A DNA stretch of 64,000 nt from Peromyscus leucopus (GCF_004664715.2 NC_051079.1:61927660-61991659), one strand, 5' to 3'. Counted from the stretch's first letter, positions 1 to 12,480 are shown. The notes: generated from the letters alone by a model not told the origin. Numbers and translations are program-made.

Positions 1-99
1 GAAAGCTTGCTCCAACCAAATAAGTCTCAGAACCCACACAGTAGAAGGAGAGAACAAACTCCCACAGATAATCAACACATACACTTAATTAATTAATTT

Positions 100-690
100 A
101 AATGTAAATTTAGAAGTTTTTCTTATAGAGTTTTCAGTAGCTATTCTAATGGGCTGCCATTATATATGACTTGGTCCTTCTCTTTTACAGCTTTCAATAC
201 CCTTTCTTGATTTTGAGATTTTGCTGTAATATGTGATGGGTCCCTTTTCTTGTCCCATCTATTTGGTATTCTGTTGGCCTCTAGTACCTGTAGGGGCATC
301 TCAAGATTGGAAATTTTTCTTTTATAACTTTATTTAAAATGATTTCTTTGCCCTTGACCTGGAATTATTCTCCTTATTCTATGCTCACATTTCATAGTTA
401 GATCTTTTTGTAGTGTCTCAGAGACCCTGTATGTTCAATTCATGTGTTAACTTTCATATTTTCTGAGGCTGTGATCCTATTCTTCTACTTTGTGTTTTCC
501 ACATGGCTCATTTTGTTGCTAAGGCTTTCTATTGAACTTTCCATGAATTTTTTTCTCATTTCCAGCTTCATTTCACTTTGAGTTTTCTATCAATTTATGC
601 CTGTCCTCTCAGCTCATTGAGGTGTTTCTGTCCTCTTCAAATTCTTTGAACTCTTTGAATTTGTTTATAACTGTCCTTTTGAATCCCGTG
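100..690 (-). repeat. Probable old L1 ORF1-region fragment, antisense
   Basis: AT-rich sequence whose complement resembles the coiled-coil part of LINE-1 ORF1: T-rich runs with repeated ctttgaa/ctttgaatt words, as in antisense L1 ORF1. No long reading frame survives. The assignment rests on word similarity only; the first 100 bases are not recognised. Confidence 0.35.
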
Positions 691-699
691 TTTTCTTTT

Positions 700-3190
700 C
701 TTTTTTTAAAAATTTTCATTCATTTTTACATACCAACCACAGTTCCATCTCCCACTTGTCCTCTAGCTCTCCCCTCCCCCATCTCCTCCCAATCTACCTC
801 CCAGCCACTCCTCCAAAAAGGTAAGACCTCCTATGGGAAGTCAACAAAGCCTGGTACATTAAGTTGAGTCTGGACCAAGCTCCTCCCCGCTGCATCAAGG
901 CTGAGCAAGGCATCCTACCATAGGGAATGGGCTCCAAAAGGCCAGCTCATGCACCAGAGATAGATCTACTGCCAGGGGCCCCTCAAACAGACCAAGCTAC
1001 ACAACTATCTCTCACATGCAGAGGGCCTACTTCGGTCCCATGCAGGCTCCACAGCTGTCAGTCTAGAGTTGTCGAGTTCCCACGAGCTTGGTTCAGTTGT
1101 TTCTGTAGATTTACCCATCCTGATCTTGACTACCCTTGCTCATAAAATCCCTCTTCCCTCTCTTCAGCTGGACTCCTGGTGCTTGGCCTGGTGCTTGGCT
1201 ATGGATCTCTATATCTGCTTCCCTCATTTATTGGATGAAGGCTGTGTGATGACAGGATATTCACCAATCTGATTATAGGGGAATGTCAGTTCCTGTACCT
1301 TCTCCATGATTGCTAGGAGTCTAAGCTGGGGTCATCCTTGTGGATTCCTGGTAATTTCCCTAGTGCTGGCTTTCTCCTTAACCCCATAATGGCTCCCTCT
1401 ATCAAGACATCTCTTTCATTGCTCTCCCACTCCCTCCCTCTCCCAGTTTGATCATCCCATTCCCTCATATTCTCATCCCCAATTCCCTCTCCTCTATCAC
1501 CCCCCACCCCAGTTTACCCAGGAGATCTCATCTATTTCCCCTTTCCTGGACAATCCTTGTATTCCTCTTAGGGTCCTCTGTGTTACCTAGCTTTTCTGTA
1601 GCTATGGATTATAGTCTGGTTCTCCTTTGTTTTATATCTAGTATCCACTTATGAGTGAGTACATACCATGTTTGTCTTTCTGAGTCTGAGTTACCTCACT
1701 CAGGATGATTTTTTTCTGGTTTTAGCCATTTGCCTGCAAATTTCACGAGGTCATTGTTTTTTACAGCTAAGTAATACTCTATTGTGTAAATGTACCACGT
1801 TTTCTTTATCCATTCTTCAGTTGAGGGGCATCTAGGTTGTTACCAGGTTCTGTTTATTATGAATAAAGCTGCTATGAACATAATTGAGCAAGTGTCCTTG
1901 TGGTATAATTGAGCATTCTTTGGGTATATGCCCAAGAGTGGTATCACTGGGTCTTGAGGTAGATTGATTCCCAATTTTCTGAGAAGTCACCATACTCATT
2001 TCCAAAGTGGCTGTACAAGTTTGCATTCCCACCAACAGCAGAGTATCCCCCTTACTGCATATCCTCTCCAACATAAGCTGTCATCAGTGTTTTTGATCTT
2101 AGCCATTCTGACAGGTGTAAGATGGTGTCTGAGTCATTTTGATTTGCATTTCCCTGATAACTAAGGATGTTGAGCAATTCCTTAAATGTCTTTCGGCCAT
2201 TTGAGATTCTCCCATTGAGAATTCTCTGTCTAGATCTGTAACCATTTTTAATTGGATTATTTGATATTTTGATGTCTGATTTCTTGAGTTCTTTATGTAT
2301 TTTTGAGATCAGCCCTCTGTCCGATGTGGGGTTGATGAAAATCTTTTCCCATTCTGTAGGCTGCTGTTTTGTCTTATTTACTATGTCCTTTGCCCTACAG
2401 AAGCTTTTTAGTTTTGGGAGGTCCCATTTATTGGTTGTTGCTCTCAATGTCTGTGCTACTGGTGTTATATTTAGGAACTGGTCTCCTGTACTAATGTATT
2501 AAGGGCTACTTCCCACTTTCTTTTCTATCAGGTTCAGGTTCAGGTCTTTGATCCACTTGGACTTGAGTATTGTGTGATATATATGGATATATTTGACATC
2601 CAGTTATGCCAGCACCATTTGTTGAAGATGCTTTTTTCTTTTCCATTTACAGTTTTGGCTTCTTTTTAAAAAATCAGGTGTTCATAGGTGTGTAGATTAG
2701 TGTCAGGGTCTTCAATTTGATTCCATTGGTCCATGTGTTTGTTTTTAAGCCAATACCAAGCTATTTTTATTACTATAACTTTAGTAGAGCTTGAAGTCGG
2801 GAATGGTGATGCCTTTAGAAGTTCATTTATTGTACAGCATTGTTTTGGCTATCCTGGTTGTTTTTTTTTCCCTATGAAGTTGAGTATTGTTCTTTCAAGG
2901 TCTGTGAAGAATTGTGTTGGGATTTTGATGGGGATTGCATTGAATCTGTAGATTGCTTTAGTTAAGATTGACATTTTTATTATGTTGATCCTACCTATCC
3001 AAGAGCGTAGAAGATTGAATTCCATATTTTCTATCTCATCTAATTTGTTCTCCTTTGGGATCATTACTGTACCATTGGGTGGGGCACATTGTCTTCTTAT
3101 TCTTTTTTTGTATTGGGTGTATTTTTCCAACAAGTCTTGGGTATCCAGAGCTAGTTTGTTGGTTGTGAGTTTTGTTATGTATTTTTAGCT
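700..3190 (-). mobile_element. LINE-1 3' portion (3' UTR and ORF2 C-terminus), antisense
   Basis: Read on the minus strand, this holds the C-terminal third of L1 ORF2 followed by a pyrimidine-rich 3' UTR (plus-strand 700-1640). Minus-strand frames at 2447-2052 and 3133-2849 give stretches typical of ORF2p C-terminus, such as KLKSFCRAKD and PTEWEKIF. Both are broken by stops and frameshifts, so the copy is dead. It is 5' truncated near 3190, the usual outcome of incomplete target-primed reverse transcription. Confidence 0.85.
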
Positions 3191-3554
3191 TACCAAACCT
3201 GGTACCTATAGGTGATCAGTGGGCTAGACCACTTGGGAGAAGAATGGAGGGTAGGAGGTGGATAGAGAAGAAGAGGCTGTCTTACCAGTCCACTCCACGA
3301 TGGGCTGCTTGTGGCCAGTAGACTGGAGCAGGATTACCAGGCTTGGAAGGGATCGTGGGCATTGAAGATGAAGGGAGTACCTTGCCTGTTTCCTAATTAG
3401 CAGGTGTGGCCAAGACATATTTTAATCTGAAAAGGCCACTCACAGATTTTCAGTGCAAAATGATGAAAAGAAATCTGTGTGGATCACAGCTTTACTCCTG
3501 GAGAGAAGTACATCTCCCTTTTGTTTTTGAGACAGAATTTGACTATGTTACTGT
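3191..3554. other. Unassigned intergenic stretch
   Basis: No gene, RNA or recognisable repeat seen between the L1 fragment and the LTR element that begins at 3555. Confidence 0.4.
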
Positions 3555-4025
3555 TGTTGGTTGTTTTTACTCTTATGAGGGGCCTGCCTCCTAGCTCCCA
3601 AATAAATCACATGCAGGGGCTTATTCTTAATTATGAATGCTTGGCCTTTGCTTGGCTTGTTTCTTGCTAGCTTTTCTTAACTTAAATTATCCCATCTATC
3701 TTTGGCCTTGGGGCTTTTATCTTTCTCTATTCCTGTGTACCTTTTCTTTCTTTCTTAGTCTGTGTCTGGTTGTGTAGCTGGGTGGCTGGCCCCTGAAGTC
3801 TTCCTCCTCCCTCCTTCCTTCTTCTTCTCTCCTCCCAGATTTCTCCTTTTATTAATTCTCACTGCCTGTCAGCCTTGCCTATCCTTTCTCTTGCTTCACC
3901 ATTGGCCATACAGCTTTTTATTAGACCATCAGGTGTTTTAGACAGGCACAGTAACACAGCTTCACAGAGTTAAACAAATGCAACATAAACAAAAGTAATA
4001 CACTTTAAAATAATATTCCCCAACG
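3555..4025 (-). repeat. 3' LTR of the 3.6-6.5 kb element
   Basis: Direct copy of 6008-6487 with scattered substitutions. The minus strand carries an AATAAA-like signal in the middle (plus-strand ttttattagacc). The terminal A has changed to G (CAACG). Confidence 0.8.
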
Positions 4026-6007
4026 TTTACCCCCATTTCTTCTATACAAAAATGAAAGGTTTTAACTTTAACATAGTAATATTGTATACAATAAGAACAA
4101 TTATCAAGTAGAGATTACATTCACAATGTACTGAATTCCAATTTATTTGTATCTGATCAATTTAAAGAAAATACTCCATAATCTATCCTATCTCAGTAAA
4201 TTCAAATTTTATACCTAATTTACTTTCTATCATATCTAAAGAAAACTGCAACTATAACTGTCTAGTCTTCAACTGCATCAAAGGCCCCAGAAGGGTATAA
4301 TATTATTTAAACAAAAAGTGCATTGCAAAAAATTTCCAAAAACTCTAGAAATGACAGAGATATTTGACTGCCTGGACAGTCACCCAAAGTTCCTCTGTAA
4401 TGTTGGGGCATCTAGCATCAGCCTATGGGCCCAGAATATCTGGCAAACTTTTCAGACAATCAGGAAATTTGAAGGACTGTCCTGCCTTGTATTGGCAAAG
4501 TTCATCAGTCGGTTTCCTCTTTGTCCTGCAGAATATCTGGCAGTTTCTTCTATGAAGCAGGAACCTTGAGGGACTATCCTGCCTTGTTTTTGCAAAGTTC
4601 AGTGGCCACTTTTCTGTGGGTCCTGCAAAGCTTATACAACACACAATCAGGCAGTCCAGGCAAAAGCAGTTTCTTTGCCCAGTGACTAACCTTGCCACAA
4701 TGAGAGCAGTTTCATTCAATGCCCATCATCTCTGAAGTAAATTGGTACTTCCAGGAGCAGATGTGTCTCATTGTCATGAAAACCTTTAGGTTAACAAAAT
4801 ATTGTAAATGCCATATCCTGTAGATCTTTGAAGTGTTTGAAAATCATTTATCTATCTAAATATATCTATTTAACCTTGAAAACATACCTAATGTGATTAC
4901 AGGTTTTATTATTATAGATTAACTACTAGCCTCATTTTTAGTTATATATTGCATTTTAAAAATGAGCTACATAAGCAAAATACTTCAAACAAGAGTAGAA
5001 ACATAAATACAGTATAGCAAAAGTAACTTCAAATTTGTATCAATACACCAAAATCTATGCTAATACACGATATCTGAGATTAATAGTTGTCTTTTTATCC
5101 TATATTCCTATATTCCTTTAAATATAACAAACACCTATAACCCACTAAATAACCAAAACCTCCCATACCTCTCTTGGGAATGTGGACATCATGTTCTCCA
5201 AATTGCCTCCTGCTCTATGTGGACAAAGTATCTTTAGGGTCCCTGAGGAAATTTTGAGATAATGGCCAAGTCCTGGAAAGGCCAGAAGTAACCTTTGCTG
5301 ATAGATATCACCTATCAAGTTTCAGAAGGTCTCCCTTGATCATACCTGATCCATATTAACCTGGCACGAATCCACAGCCTCTTGTTTCCTATGGAAATGA
5401 AAGCAAAACCTCTTCTCCAAAGCATTTTTTATTTCTCTTTGACAAATACATTTTTTGATGTTTTAAAGTTAAGGCATTCCTAAAGTATCTAGGCTGGTTT
5501 ATTTCAACACTTCCTCTTTCAATCCCATGTCTCTTAGCAATTGTTGTTTGCTTATCAACATTCAAAACATTCAAAATCAACACAATAACCTACAGGTTCC
5601 AGACTCCCTGTGTATTCCCCATCTCTATGTGGCTTATTCTTTTTCATTATTTTCTTCTCTCTTCAAAGACGTTATTACTTTGACTGCACAAGCAAACTTT
5701 AGATTGCTAAGCTACACCTGATCCTCCACACCACCCTCTTGTCTAGCTCTGCCCTCTTCTAGGTTCATGGGAGCCAAACCTAAAGCTTGTGGCCCCATTA
5801 GAGGTTTGTTTGATCTGGAACTGCATTCAACCCTCCTAGTTGTAGGAAACCACAAGCAAGTGGGGTGTTTTGTTTTGTTTTGTTTTTTACTTAGCTTGCT
5901 GTTTCTATTCAATGCTCCCTGCTGAAGAGCAGTGCCTCTTAAAGGAGTGGTATCTTTTTTGCCCCAGCTTTCTCACGCCCTGCCTAGGTAGATATATGTC
6001 CAAAATA

Positions 6008-6487
6008 TGTTGATTGTTTTCACTCTTTTGAGGGGCCTACCAACCAGCTCCCAAATAAATCACACACAGAAGCTTATTCTTAATTTTAAATGCTTGGCCT
6101 TAGCTTGGCTTGCTTCTTGCCAGCTTTTCTTAACTTAAATTATCCCATCTATCTTTGGCCTTGGGGCTTTTATCTTTCTCTACTCCTGTGTACCTTTTCT
6201 TTCCTTCTTAGTCTGTGTCTGAAGTATAGCTGGGTGGCTGGGTGGCTGGCCCCTGAAGTCTTTCTTCCTCTTTCTTCTCTCCTTCCTTCTTCTCTCCTCC
6301 CAAATTTCTCTCATTAATTCTCACTGCCTGTCAGCCTTGCCTATCCTTTCTCTTGCCTTACCATTGGCCATACAGCTTTTTATTAGACCATCAGGTGTTT
6401 TAGATAGGCACAGTAACACAGCTTCACAGAGTTAAACAAATGCAACATAAACAAAAGTAATACACTTTAAAATAATATTCCCCAACA
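6008..6487 (-). repeat. 5' LTR of the 3.6-6.5 kb element
   Basis: Partner of the LTR at 3555-4025, with intact TGTTG...CAACA termini. It contains a small tandem duplication (gctgggtg, twice) that the partner has only once, a difference that arose after insertion. Confidence 0.8.
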
Positions 6488-6642
6488 TCTTAGCCATCTG
6501 GCCCCAACATCCTAAATTCAAGAGATACTCTTCTATCAGCTTTCTAAGTACATGGGACTACAGGTATGCAACTGCAGACCTTCTCTTTTCCTTTGATTAA
6601 AAAAAATATTTTAATTTTATTACATTTATCTATTTAGTTATT

Positions 6643-6644
6643 GT

Positions 6645-6710
<66 letters not shown>

Positions 6711-6727
6711 TGTGTGCGCGTGTGTGA
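6643..6727. repeat. Microsatellite (CT)n followed by (GT)n
   Basis: A pure CT dinucleotide run passes directly into GT repeats. It produces meaningless open frames on both strands. Confidence 0.95.
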
Positions 6728-6739
6728 TTGTATGTGTAT

Positions 6740-6895
6740 GTGTGCATGCACATATGCACCATGGCACCTGTGGAGGTCAGAGGACAACTTGTTGGGGTCA
6801 GTTTTCTCATTCCACCATGTTTCAGTTGCACGGATCAAATTCAGGTCTTCAGGTTTAGCAGCTTTTACCCACTAAATCATCTTACTGGCCCTATG
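6740..6895 (-). repeat. B3-like SINE, antisense
   Basis: Contains the B3/B2-type body (gcacctgtggaggtcagagg) and ends in the reverse complement of a tRNA-derived head (ctaaatcatcttactggccc). Confidence 0.65.
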
Positions 6896-7023
6896 TTTCC
6901 ATTCTATACAATGGAGATCCACCCCAGCAATTCTAAAGACAATATGGCATTAGTGCCCAGAGAGATATCAGCCAGTCTTGCTTGAAAAAAATTTTGGCAA
7001 GTAATTTCTCTTGTCTTTCTTAG

Positions 7024-7126
7024 TGCAACGAAAACTCAAAGAACAAGAAGAATTGGCTATAGAACAAGAACGTATAAATGAAGGCCTGAAAGAACTTAAC
7101 TGTGAAGAGAGGGAGAGTTTTGCCAG
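7024..7126 (+). CDS. Cfap53: Penultimate coding exon of a Cfap53/Ccdc11-like gene
   Basis: A 103-nt exon with an acceptor (tttctcttgtctttcttag, ending 7023) and a donor (AG|gtatga, 7127). It enters with two bases of a split codon and leaves with two, and encodes 33 full codons of charged coiled coil, beginning QRKLKEQEELAIEQERINEG. Splicing to 19805 keeps the frame. CFAP53 (CCDC11) is a coiled-coil protein with a trichohyalin-plectin-homology region that binds inside ciliary doublet microtubules and at centriolar satellites; loss causes laterality defects. The gene name is inferred from the character of this exon and of the final exon, without an alignment. Confidence 0.72.
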
Positions 7127-7259
7127 GTATGATCTTGTTCTCTTTATTCCTATTTCTTATGTAGAAAAAAATGTATCTTTAACATAAGGATAATGCACTA
7201 TTAATCCATACATTACTGATAGTATTTTATATTAATGCTGTACTGGTACACCTAGAGCC

Positions 7260-7492
7260 AACCTTCCTTCCTCCCTCCCTTCCTCCCTTCCTTCCTCCCT
7301 CCCTCCTCCTTCCTTCCTTCCTTTGTTTCTTTCTTTCTTTGGTTTTGGTTTTTCAAGGCAGTGTTTCTCTATGTAGCTCTGGCTGTCCTGGAACTCACTT
7401 TGTAGACTAGGCTGTCCTTGAACTCACAGATATCCTCCTGTCTCTGCCTCCTGAGTGCTGTAATTAAAGGTATGCACCACTACCTGGTCAGT
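7260..7492 (-). repeat. (CCTT)n tract followed by antisense B1 SINE
   Basis: A CCTT/CCCT-rich simple tract (7260-7340) adjoins a B1 element read on the minus strand (7341-7492), with the typical gtttctctatgtagct...ggctgtcc...aaaggtatgcaccac core. The pyrimidine tract is probably the degenerated A-tail of the SINE. Confidence 0.8.
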
Positions 7493-7715
7493 TCTTTTTC
7501 TTTTTAAAGAGATTTCCCCCCTCACAGTTTCAGAGTTTCAGTGAGTTATCGCTATCACTTTGGGCCTATGACAGTGCAGAAATCTAAACACCTCATGGCT
7601 GGGATGTAAGAAACAGGAAGAGGAAGGAGCTGAGATCCCAATATTTCCATCAAGGTCAAGATTACAGTGACCAGAGGACTTCCCAGGAGGTTCTACTTAA
7701 AAGTGATTGCTACCA

Positions 7716-7945
7716 GCCTAGGGAACTGGGCAGGTGGCTCAGTGGATGAAGTCCTTGCTACAGAAGCTTGAGGACTGGACCAGATCACAAGAACCCACAT
7801 AAAAACTGGAAGCACTAAGACACAAAGACAGGAGATCCCTGGGGCAAGCTGGCTAGCTAGACTAGCCAGATTGGTGAGTTCTGAGTTCAACAAGTGACCC
7901 TGCCTCAATAAATAACATGGAGAGTGATTGAGGAAGACCCTTGGC
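7716..7945 (+). repeat. B4/RSINE-like SINE
   Basis: Has a tRNA-like head (ggcaggtggctcagtggatgaagtccttgctac) and a body ending near gaggaagacccttggcat. A related copy lies antisense at 41795-42070. Confidence 0.6.
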
Positions 7946-8803
7946 ATAGACCAGAGTAGCCTAATAGCCAGATTAGTAGGAATGGCTCACATGCACAGTG
8001 CTCTTTGTATGTGTCCCCAAGACTATGGGCTTATGTGTTCTGATGCTTTTGGAAACACCACTGTCCTCCTGTGACAGTCTTCTCTGGGATCAGTGTCCTT
8101 CCTTATGATTATCCAGTCAGGCTCAGGGGGAAAAGCAGGCCACCGTCTCCTTGAAGTTTTCCTCACTGTCTTCCCATGGGGTGCAGTAGAAGAAGAGGGC
8201 CTGTATCCTCTGATTCAGTCATCCTCTCTGCCCTGGGGAATGGGGTTCTGTCCATTCACTGACACCTGGTGCATATAAATATGTTCTTTTTTTTTCCCTA
8301 GAAGAGTATGATTTTGTATCTAAGCCTTTTGCCACTTTGATAAAAATAGTATGTAGCCTACCCTGTTTACTTCAAATTACTGTTTCTGCTCTAAAGAGTG
8401 GCATGTATAGGAAATCAGAGGGCAAATTGTCGGATTCAGTTTTAACCTTCTACCTTATGGATCGTAGGGGTCAAACTCAAGTCATCAGATTGGGTGGCAA
8501 ACTCCCACCCTTGGCAGTCCCTCCTTCCGATTTCCTACTTCCTACTTTATTGTCGGAGATTTGAAAACATCTTCATTAGCACCCCTTCCCACTCAACATC
8601 AAGTCAACTGGGGGATAAGAAAAGAGTGTGAGCTGGAAGCATTGTAGATTCCTATTGCTGCCTGAAAACATTCAAAATTTGTGGTTTAAATCAATTTATT
8701 TTCTCTTATTCTGCAAGTTGGCAAAGCTCAATTCAGTGGTTCTTGCTTAGGATGGCTCATGTAGCTCAGATGTAAATTGAGGCTGAGTACATTTGGAAGC
8801 TTG
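7946..8803. other. Intronic sequence without recognised features
   Basis: Lies inside the final intron of the Cfap53-like gene. Short open frames here have no splice context or recognisable protein content. No repeat assigned. Confidence 0.5.
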
Positions 8804-9037
8804 ACTGGGGTAGACCTGAAGACACCACTCCTCACTGGCAGTGTGCCTCACTGTGGTCATGAATCTCACCTGGGTTAGCAGCTAGAGGCTGGGGTAGACT
8901 TAAAGACACCACTCATCACTATAGTCGGGGATCCCACCTGTGTTAGCAGCTAGACTCTGAGGTAGACCTAAAGACACCACTCATCTCTGGCAGTGGGTCT
9001 TACTGTAGTTGGGGACCTCACCTGTGTTAGCAGCTGT
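8804..9037. repeat. Three-copy minisatellite, unit about 70-85 bp
   Basis: Three diverged tandem units start near 8804, 8887 and 8955. Each contains the words gtagac(c/t)t(g/a)aagacaccactc and ccacctgtgttagcagct (with variants). Units differ by substitutions and small indels. Confidence 0.8.
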
Positions 9038-9744
9038 GAGGCCTGGAGTACTGATAGCAGAGCATCAGTACTGTTCTGAGAGAGGGCATTTGCATAGCAA
9101 GTGTTATAAGGAACAGGAGTTTCCAGACCCAGACTAAGAGCAGGACCAGCAGAGCACCTCCTTTGCCTAATGCCATGGGTCACACAGACACGTACAGGGT
9201 TTGTGCAGATTCACAGCGATGGAGAAAGAAGCGTCACCGCTGGTTAGAATAGCAGTGGCTCTCAAGGCAGAAAGGCATGTCAGAAGGGAAGTAGGATTAA
9301 GGTCCGTCTCAGAACACAGTCTTGGAAGACAGAATCTTCTACAGAGGGATATCTAAACAATTCTTTATTTCGTATGAAAGTTGGTAGCTTTTGTACTGAC
9401 ACCAATGACCAATTATCTGATTCTCTAGACACTGAATATCCAACAGTTCAATTAAATTATGACATTAACTGTAGATAAGACAGTCCACACAGGATTAGGG
9501 GCTGTCCCACAAGACGTATTTTAAATATCAAGCCCAGCTCTCAGGCTTTTCTGGCCACCTATAAAAATCAGAGGCTTCTACTTCCTTTTCTCAAAATTCA
9601 AAGTTTCCTAGGCCTGCTCATAGAACTCAGAAACATATTTTACATATATTTATCTGCTTGTCACTAATGGAAGAGATACCTTACATTCTGTGGGGCTACC
9701 ACCCTTCTCATTCCAGAAGCTCTTTAAGCATTATCCAAGAAACT
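9038..9744. other. Intronic sequence without recognised features
   Basis: No exon, RNA gene or repeat that I can name. Confidence 0.45.
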
Positions 9745-10095
9745 TTTGTATGTTTTTATACAAGGTGTTCCTACATAGCCCAGGCTGAACTCAAACTCAA
9801 CATGTAGCCCAAGCTGGTCTCTACCTCATAGTTGAGCATTAGCCTTCTGAGTGTTGGGATTACAATGTGCACTACCACACCTGGCAAGTTCAAGCCTTTT
9901 TTTTTTTTTTTTTTTTTTTGTTTGCTTGAGGTTTTTTCTTTGTTTCCCTTTTTATTTTGTTTGGCTTTGTTTTGTTTTGAGACAGTTTTGGTATATAGTC
10001 CTGGATAGTCTGGAGTTTCTATGTAGACAGGCCAGCCTCAAACCTGTGGAGGTTCTCCTGCCTCTGACTTCCAAGTGCTAGGAATATAGGTGGTA
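9745..10095 (-). repeat. Two decayed antisense B1 SINEs around a poly-T
   Basis: The first copy (9745-9891) ends with ...gtgttgggattacaatgtgcactaccac, followed by a T run at 9897-9919. The second (9965-10095) keeps gagacag...gtagacaggccagcctcaaac...aagtgctaggaata. Both are read on the minus strand and are well diverged. Confidence 0.65.
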
Positions 10096-10270
10096 AGACT
10101 CAAAATTTCAACCTTTTTGTGTGTCTGTGATGTACATGTGTGTTCATGTGTGAGCCTGGGTATGAACAGGCCATGGTGCACACATGGAGGTCAGTTCTGC
10201 CCTTTTACCTTGTTTGGGCCAGTCTCTTGTTTGTTGCATACACCAAGTAGCTGACTTGTGAGCTTCAGGT

Positions 10271-10275
<5 letters not shown>

Positions 10276-10319
<44 letters not shown>
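10276..10319. repeat. (GT)n microsatellite
   Basis: About 22 uninterrupted GT units inside B3-like sequence (10100-10400). Confidence 0.95.
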
Positions 10320-10322
<3 letters not shown>

Positions 10323-10418
10323 GCATGCATGTGAAAGTATGTGTGCACATGTGCTTATGTTCATGTGTCAGTACTCGTGTATGTGGAGGCCAGAGTAGAT
10401 TTGTCCTCTGTCCTCTGT

Positions 10419-10894
10419 AAGATAAAGTGCTAAACAGACTTATTAATAAAAAACCCAGAGCCAATATTGGGATTAAAACCGATAGATCAGAAAAGCAGAA
10501 AGAAGCCAGCCACGTTCTCACCACTTAGAAATTGTCAACCAAAGAGACCTACTTCCTATATACCCATGCCTATGTGCCTTTCTGTTCTGCCATCTCATTT
10601 CATCTCTCTGCATAGCTACATCACTTCCTCTTCCTGACCACTATGTCACTTCCTGTCTGTCTATACAGACCTCCAGACCTTTATGGTTACTGCTGGAATT
10701 AAAGGTATGTACCACCATGCCTGGCTCTGTTCCCAGTGTGACCTTGAACTCACAGAAATCCAGACAGAGCTCTGCCTTCCGAGTGATAGGATTAAAGGCG
10801 TGTGCTACCATTGCCTGATCTCTATGTTTACTATAGTGGCTGACTTTTTACTCAGATAAACTTTAACAGGGTACACAGATAAAATATCACCACA
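10419..10894 (-). repeat. LTR-like repeat with internal B1-like segment, copy 1
   Basis: Minus-strand copy of the family also seen at 20389-20887, 34400-34750 and 54935-55285. It shares the plus-strand words ttattaataaaaaacccagagcc at the left and tatcaccaca at the right, and carries two B1-like blocks (ggaattaaaggtatgtaccaccatgcctgg; aggattaaaggcgtgtgctacc). Its left terminus is eroded compared with the TGTTG seen at 34400. Confidence 0.7.
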
Positions 10895-12000
10895 CTCCTC
10901 TATCTTTTTCTACTTTATTTCCTTAAAGTAAAATGTCTCACTAAGCCAGAGGCTAGCTGTTTTGACTAGGCTGACTGCAAGTATCTGTAACCATGCACAG
11001 ATTCTATGTGGGTACTGGGTAACTGAACTCAAGTTCTCATGCTTGCATGGCTGGTGCTCTTTTCCACCAAGGTACCTCCCATCTTGCCTGATTGTTACCA
11101 GATTTGGGGGCACAACCTTTGCCCCAACAATCTAGGTTTGGCCACTTAGTCTCTATGAGCCAATTTAAAAAGCCAAATTAATAGTTAAAAGCAGGAAAAC
11201 AAATGGTTTATAGAATGTGACCACATTGGAAAAAGGGACACAGAGATCCAGTAACCCCTCAAGTCCATCTTTAGGGGTCCTGACATGAGGGTGAGATTTA
11301 ACCGAAGGGAAAGTCTCTCCTGAAAGTCTTCCCAACACGTTGTATGTCTCTCTGGGAGACTTATTTCTCCCTTGCTGCCCCTAGAGTTTCAGCTAAGAAG
11401 ATATTCCTGGGCTGTTAGATTTTTGATCAAAGTGCAGAATAAAGAGACAAAGGCCAGAAAGAGACCAGAATCTGACCTCAGCAGATGAGCTGGGTTTATT
11501 AGCACACACATCAATGACCAGCCTCTCTCCTAGAGGAATGCAGGGTCTGCCTGGAGGTGGGAGGGTTGGAGCTGGCTCAAAATCTTTACAGGGACAGGTG
11601 ATGGACTTGGGGGTGAGGAAGTAGGAACTATGATGAAGTTATTTGCAGATTGCAATGGTCCCTTCTTCTTGGAACTGTTTGCTCAAGCAAGACAGGCTAT
11701 CTAGGGAGCAAAGGCCAGCTGTGATTTCATAGAAATCCAATTTTGCCCATTTTTGCAACCTAGGCACTCTACTATGGTCAAACTCAAATTTCTTGGGTCC
11801 ATTGTTTCAGTAGTCTGGTAACCAAGGAAGAGACACAGGCAAGCGACAATCAGAATGCTAAAATTACAGATGCATGCTACTGTGCCCAGGTTTTTGTGGG
11901 TTCTGGAGATCTGAACTCAGGTCCCCATGATTGCATGGTAAAAACTTTGCCCACTGAGCCACGTCCCTGGCCCTAGATTCAAGATTGGAAAAAAGAAGAA
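10895..12000. other. Intron; one weak B3-like fragment, otherwise unassigned
   Basis: A weak antisense B3-like match lies around 10985-11095 (tgggtactgggtaactgaactcaagttc). 11100-12000 shows no exon or confident repeat. Confidence 0.4.
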
Positions 12001-12004
12001 GAAA

Positions 12005-12480
12005 ATATCCAAGCCAGATGTGGGGGCACACACCTATAATTCTAGCACTCAGGTGGTACAGCCAATAGGATTAGGAGTTCAAGGTCATCCTCAGCTATGT
12101 AGTAGGTTCAATACCTGCCTCAGCTACCTGAGAACTTGTCTTTCTGGTGACTAGAAACCTGTCTTGAAACTACCTAGGGACCCATCTCTTTACCATAAAC
12201 TGACTTGATTTGGTGAATTAAAGAAGACATTCTTGTTCCTTCAAGGGTTTTAAAAGCCCTATAAATATGTTTCCCTACTAGAGGCAAAGGCTAAATAGAA
12301 TTCTCATCATTCCACCAGCTAATATTAAAAATAATACCTGTGCAAGCTAGGAATGCTAGTGTATATCTGTAATCCCAGCACTGGGAAGATGTAAGCAAAG
12401 ATTAGGAGGTCAAGGTATCCTTGGCTATATACTTAGTTCAAGGTCAGCCTGGGCTACATAATGGACTGTATCAATTAAAG
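12005..12480 (+). repeat. Two old B1-like SINE fragments
   Basis: Sense-orientation remnants at about 12005-12160 (gatgtgggggcacacacctataattctagcactcagg) and 12345-12480 (tgtatatctgtaatcccagcactggg...caaggtcagcctgggctaca). Both lack the full 3' half. Confidence 0.6.

Larger units (their letters stand above)
3555..6487 (-). mobile_element. Complete non-autonomous LTR retrotransposon (cricetid type)
   Basis: Two direct copies of a roughly 475-bp LTR (3555-4025 and 6008-6487) flank 1.98 kb of AT-rich internal sequence. LTR termini are TGTTG and CAACA; the left copy ends CAACG. On the minus strand a polypurine stretch (AAGAAATGGGGG) sits immediately before the LTR at 4025, so the element reads right to left and 3555-4025 is its 3' LTR. 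The internal region shows no gag or pol reading frame, so it would have depended on proteins supplied in trans. No clear target duplication was found. It resembles rodent ERV2/mys-group elements; the exact family is not established. Confidence 0.8.

Noticed and set aside
6634..6858. Arg/Glu, Thr/His and Ser/Leu repeat frames
   Set aside because: Translation of the (CT)n(GT)n microsatellite.
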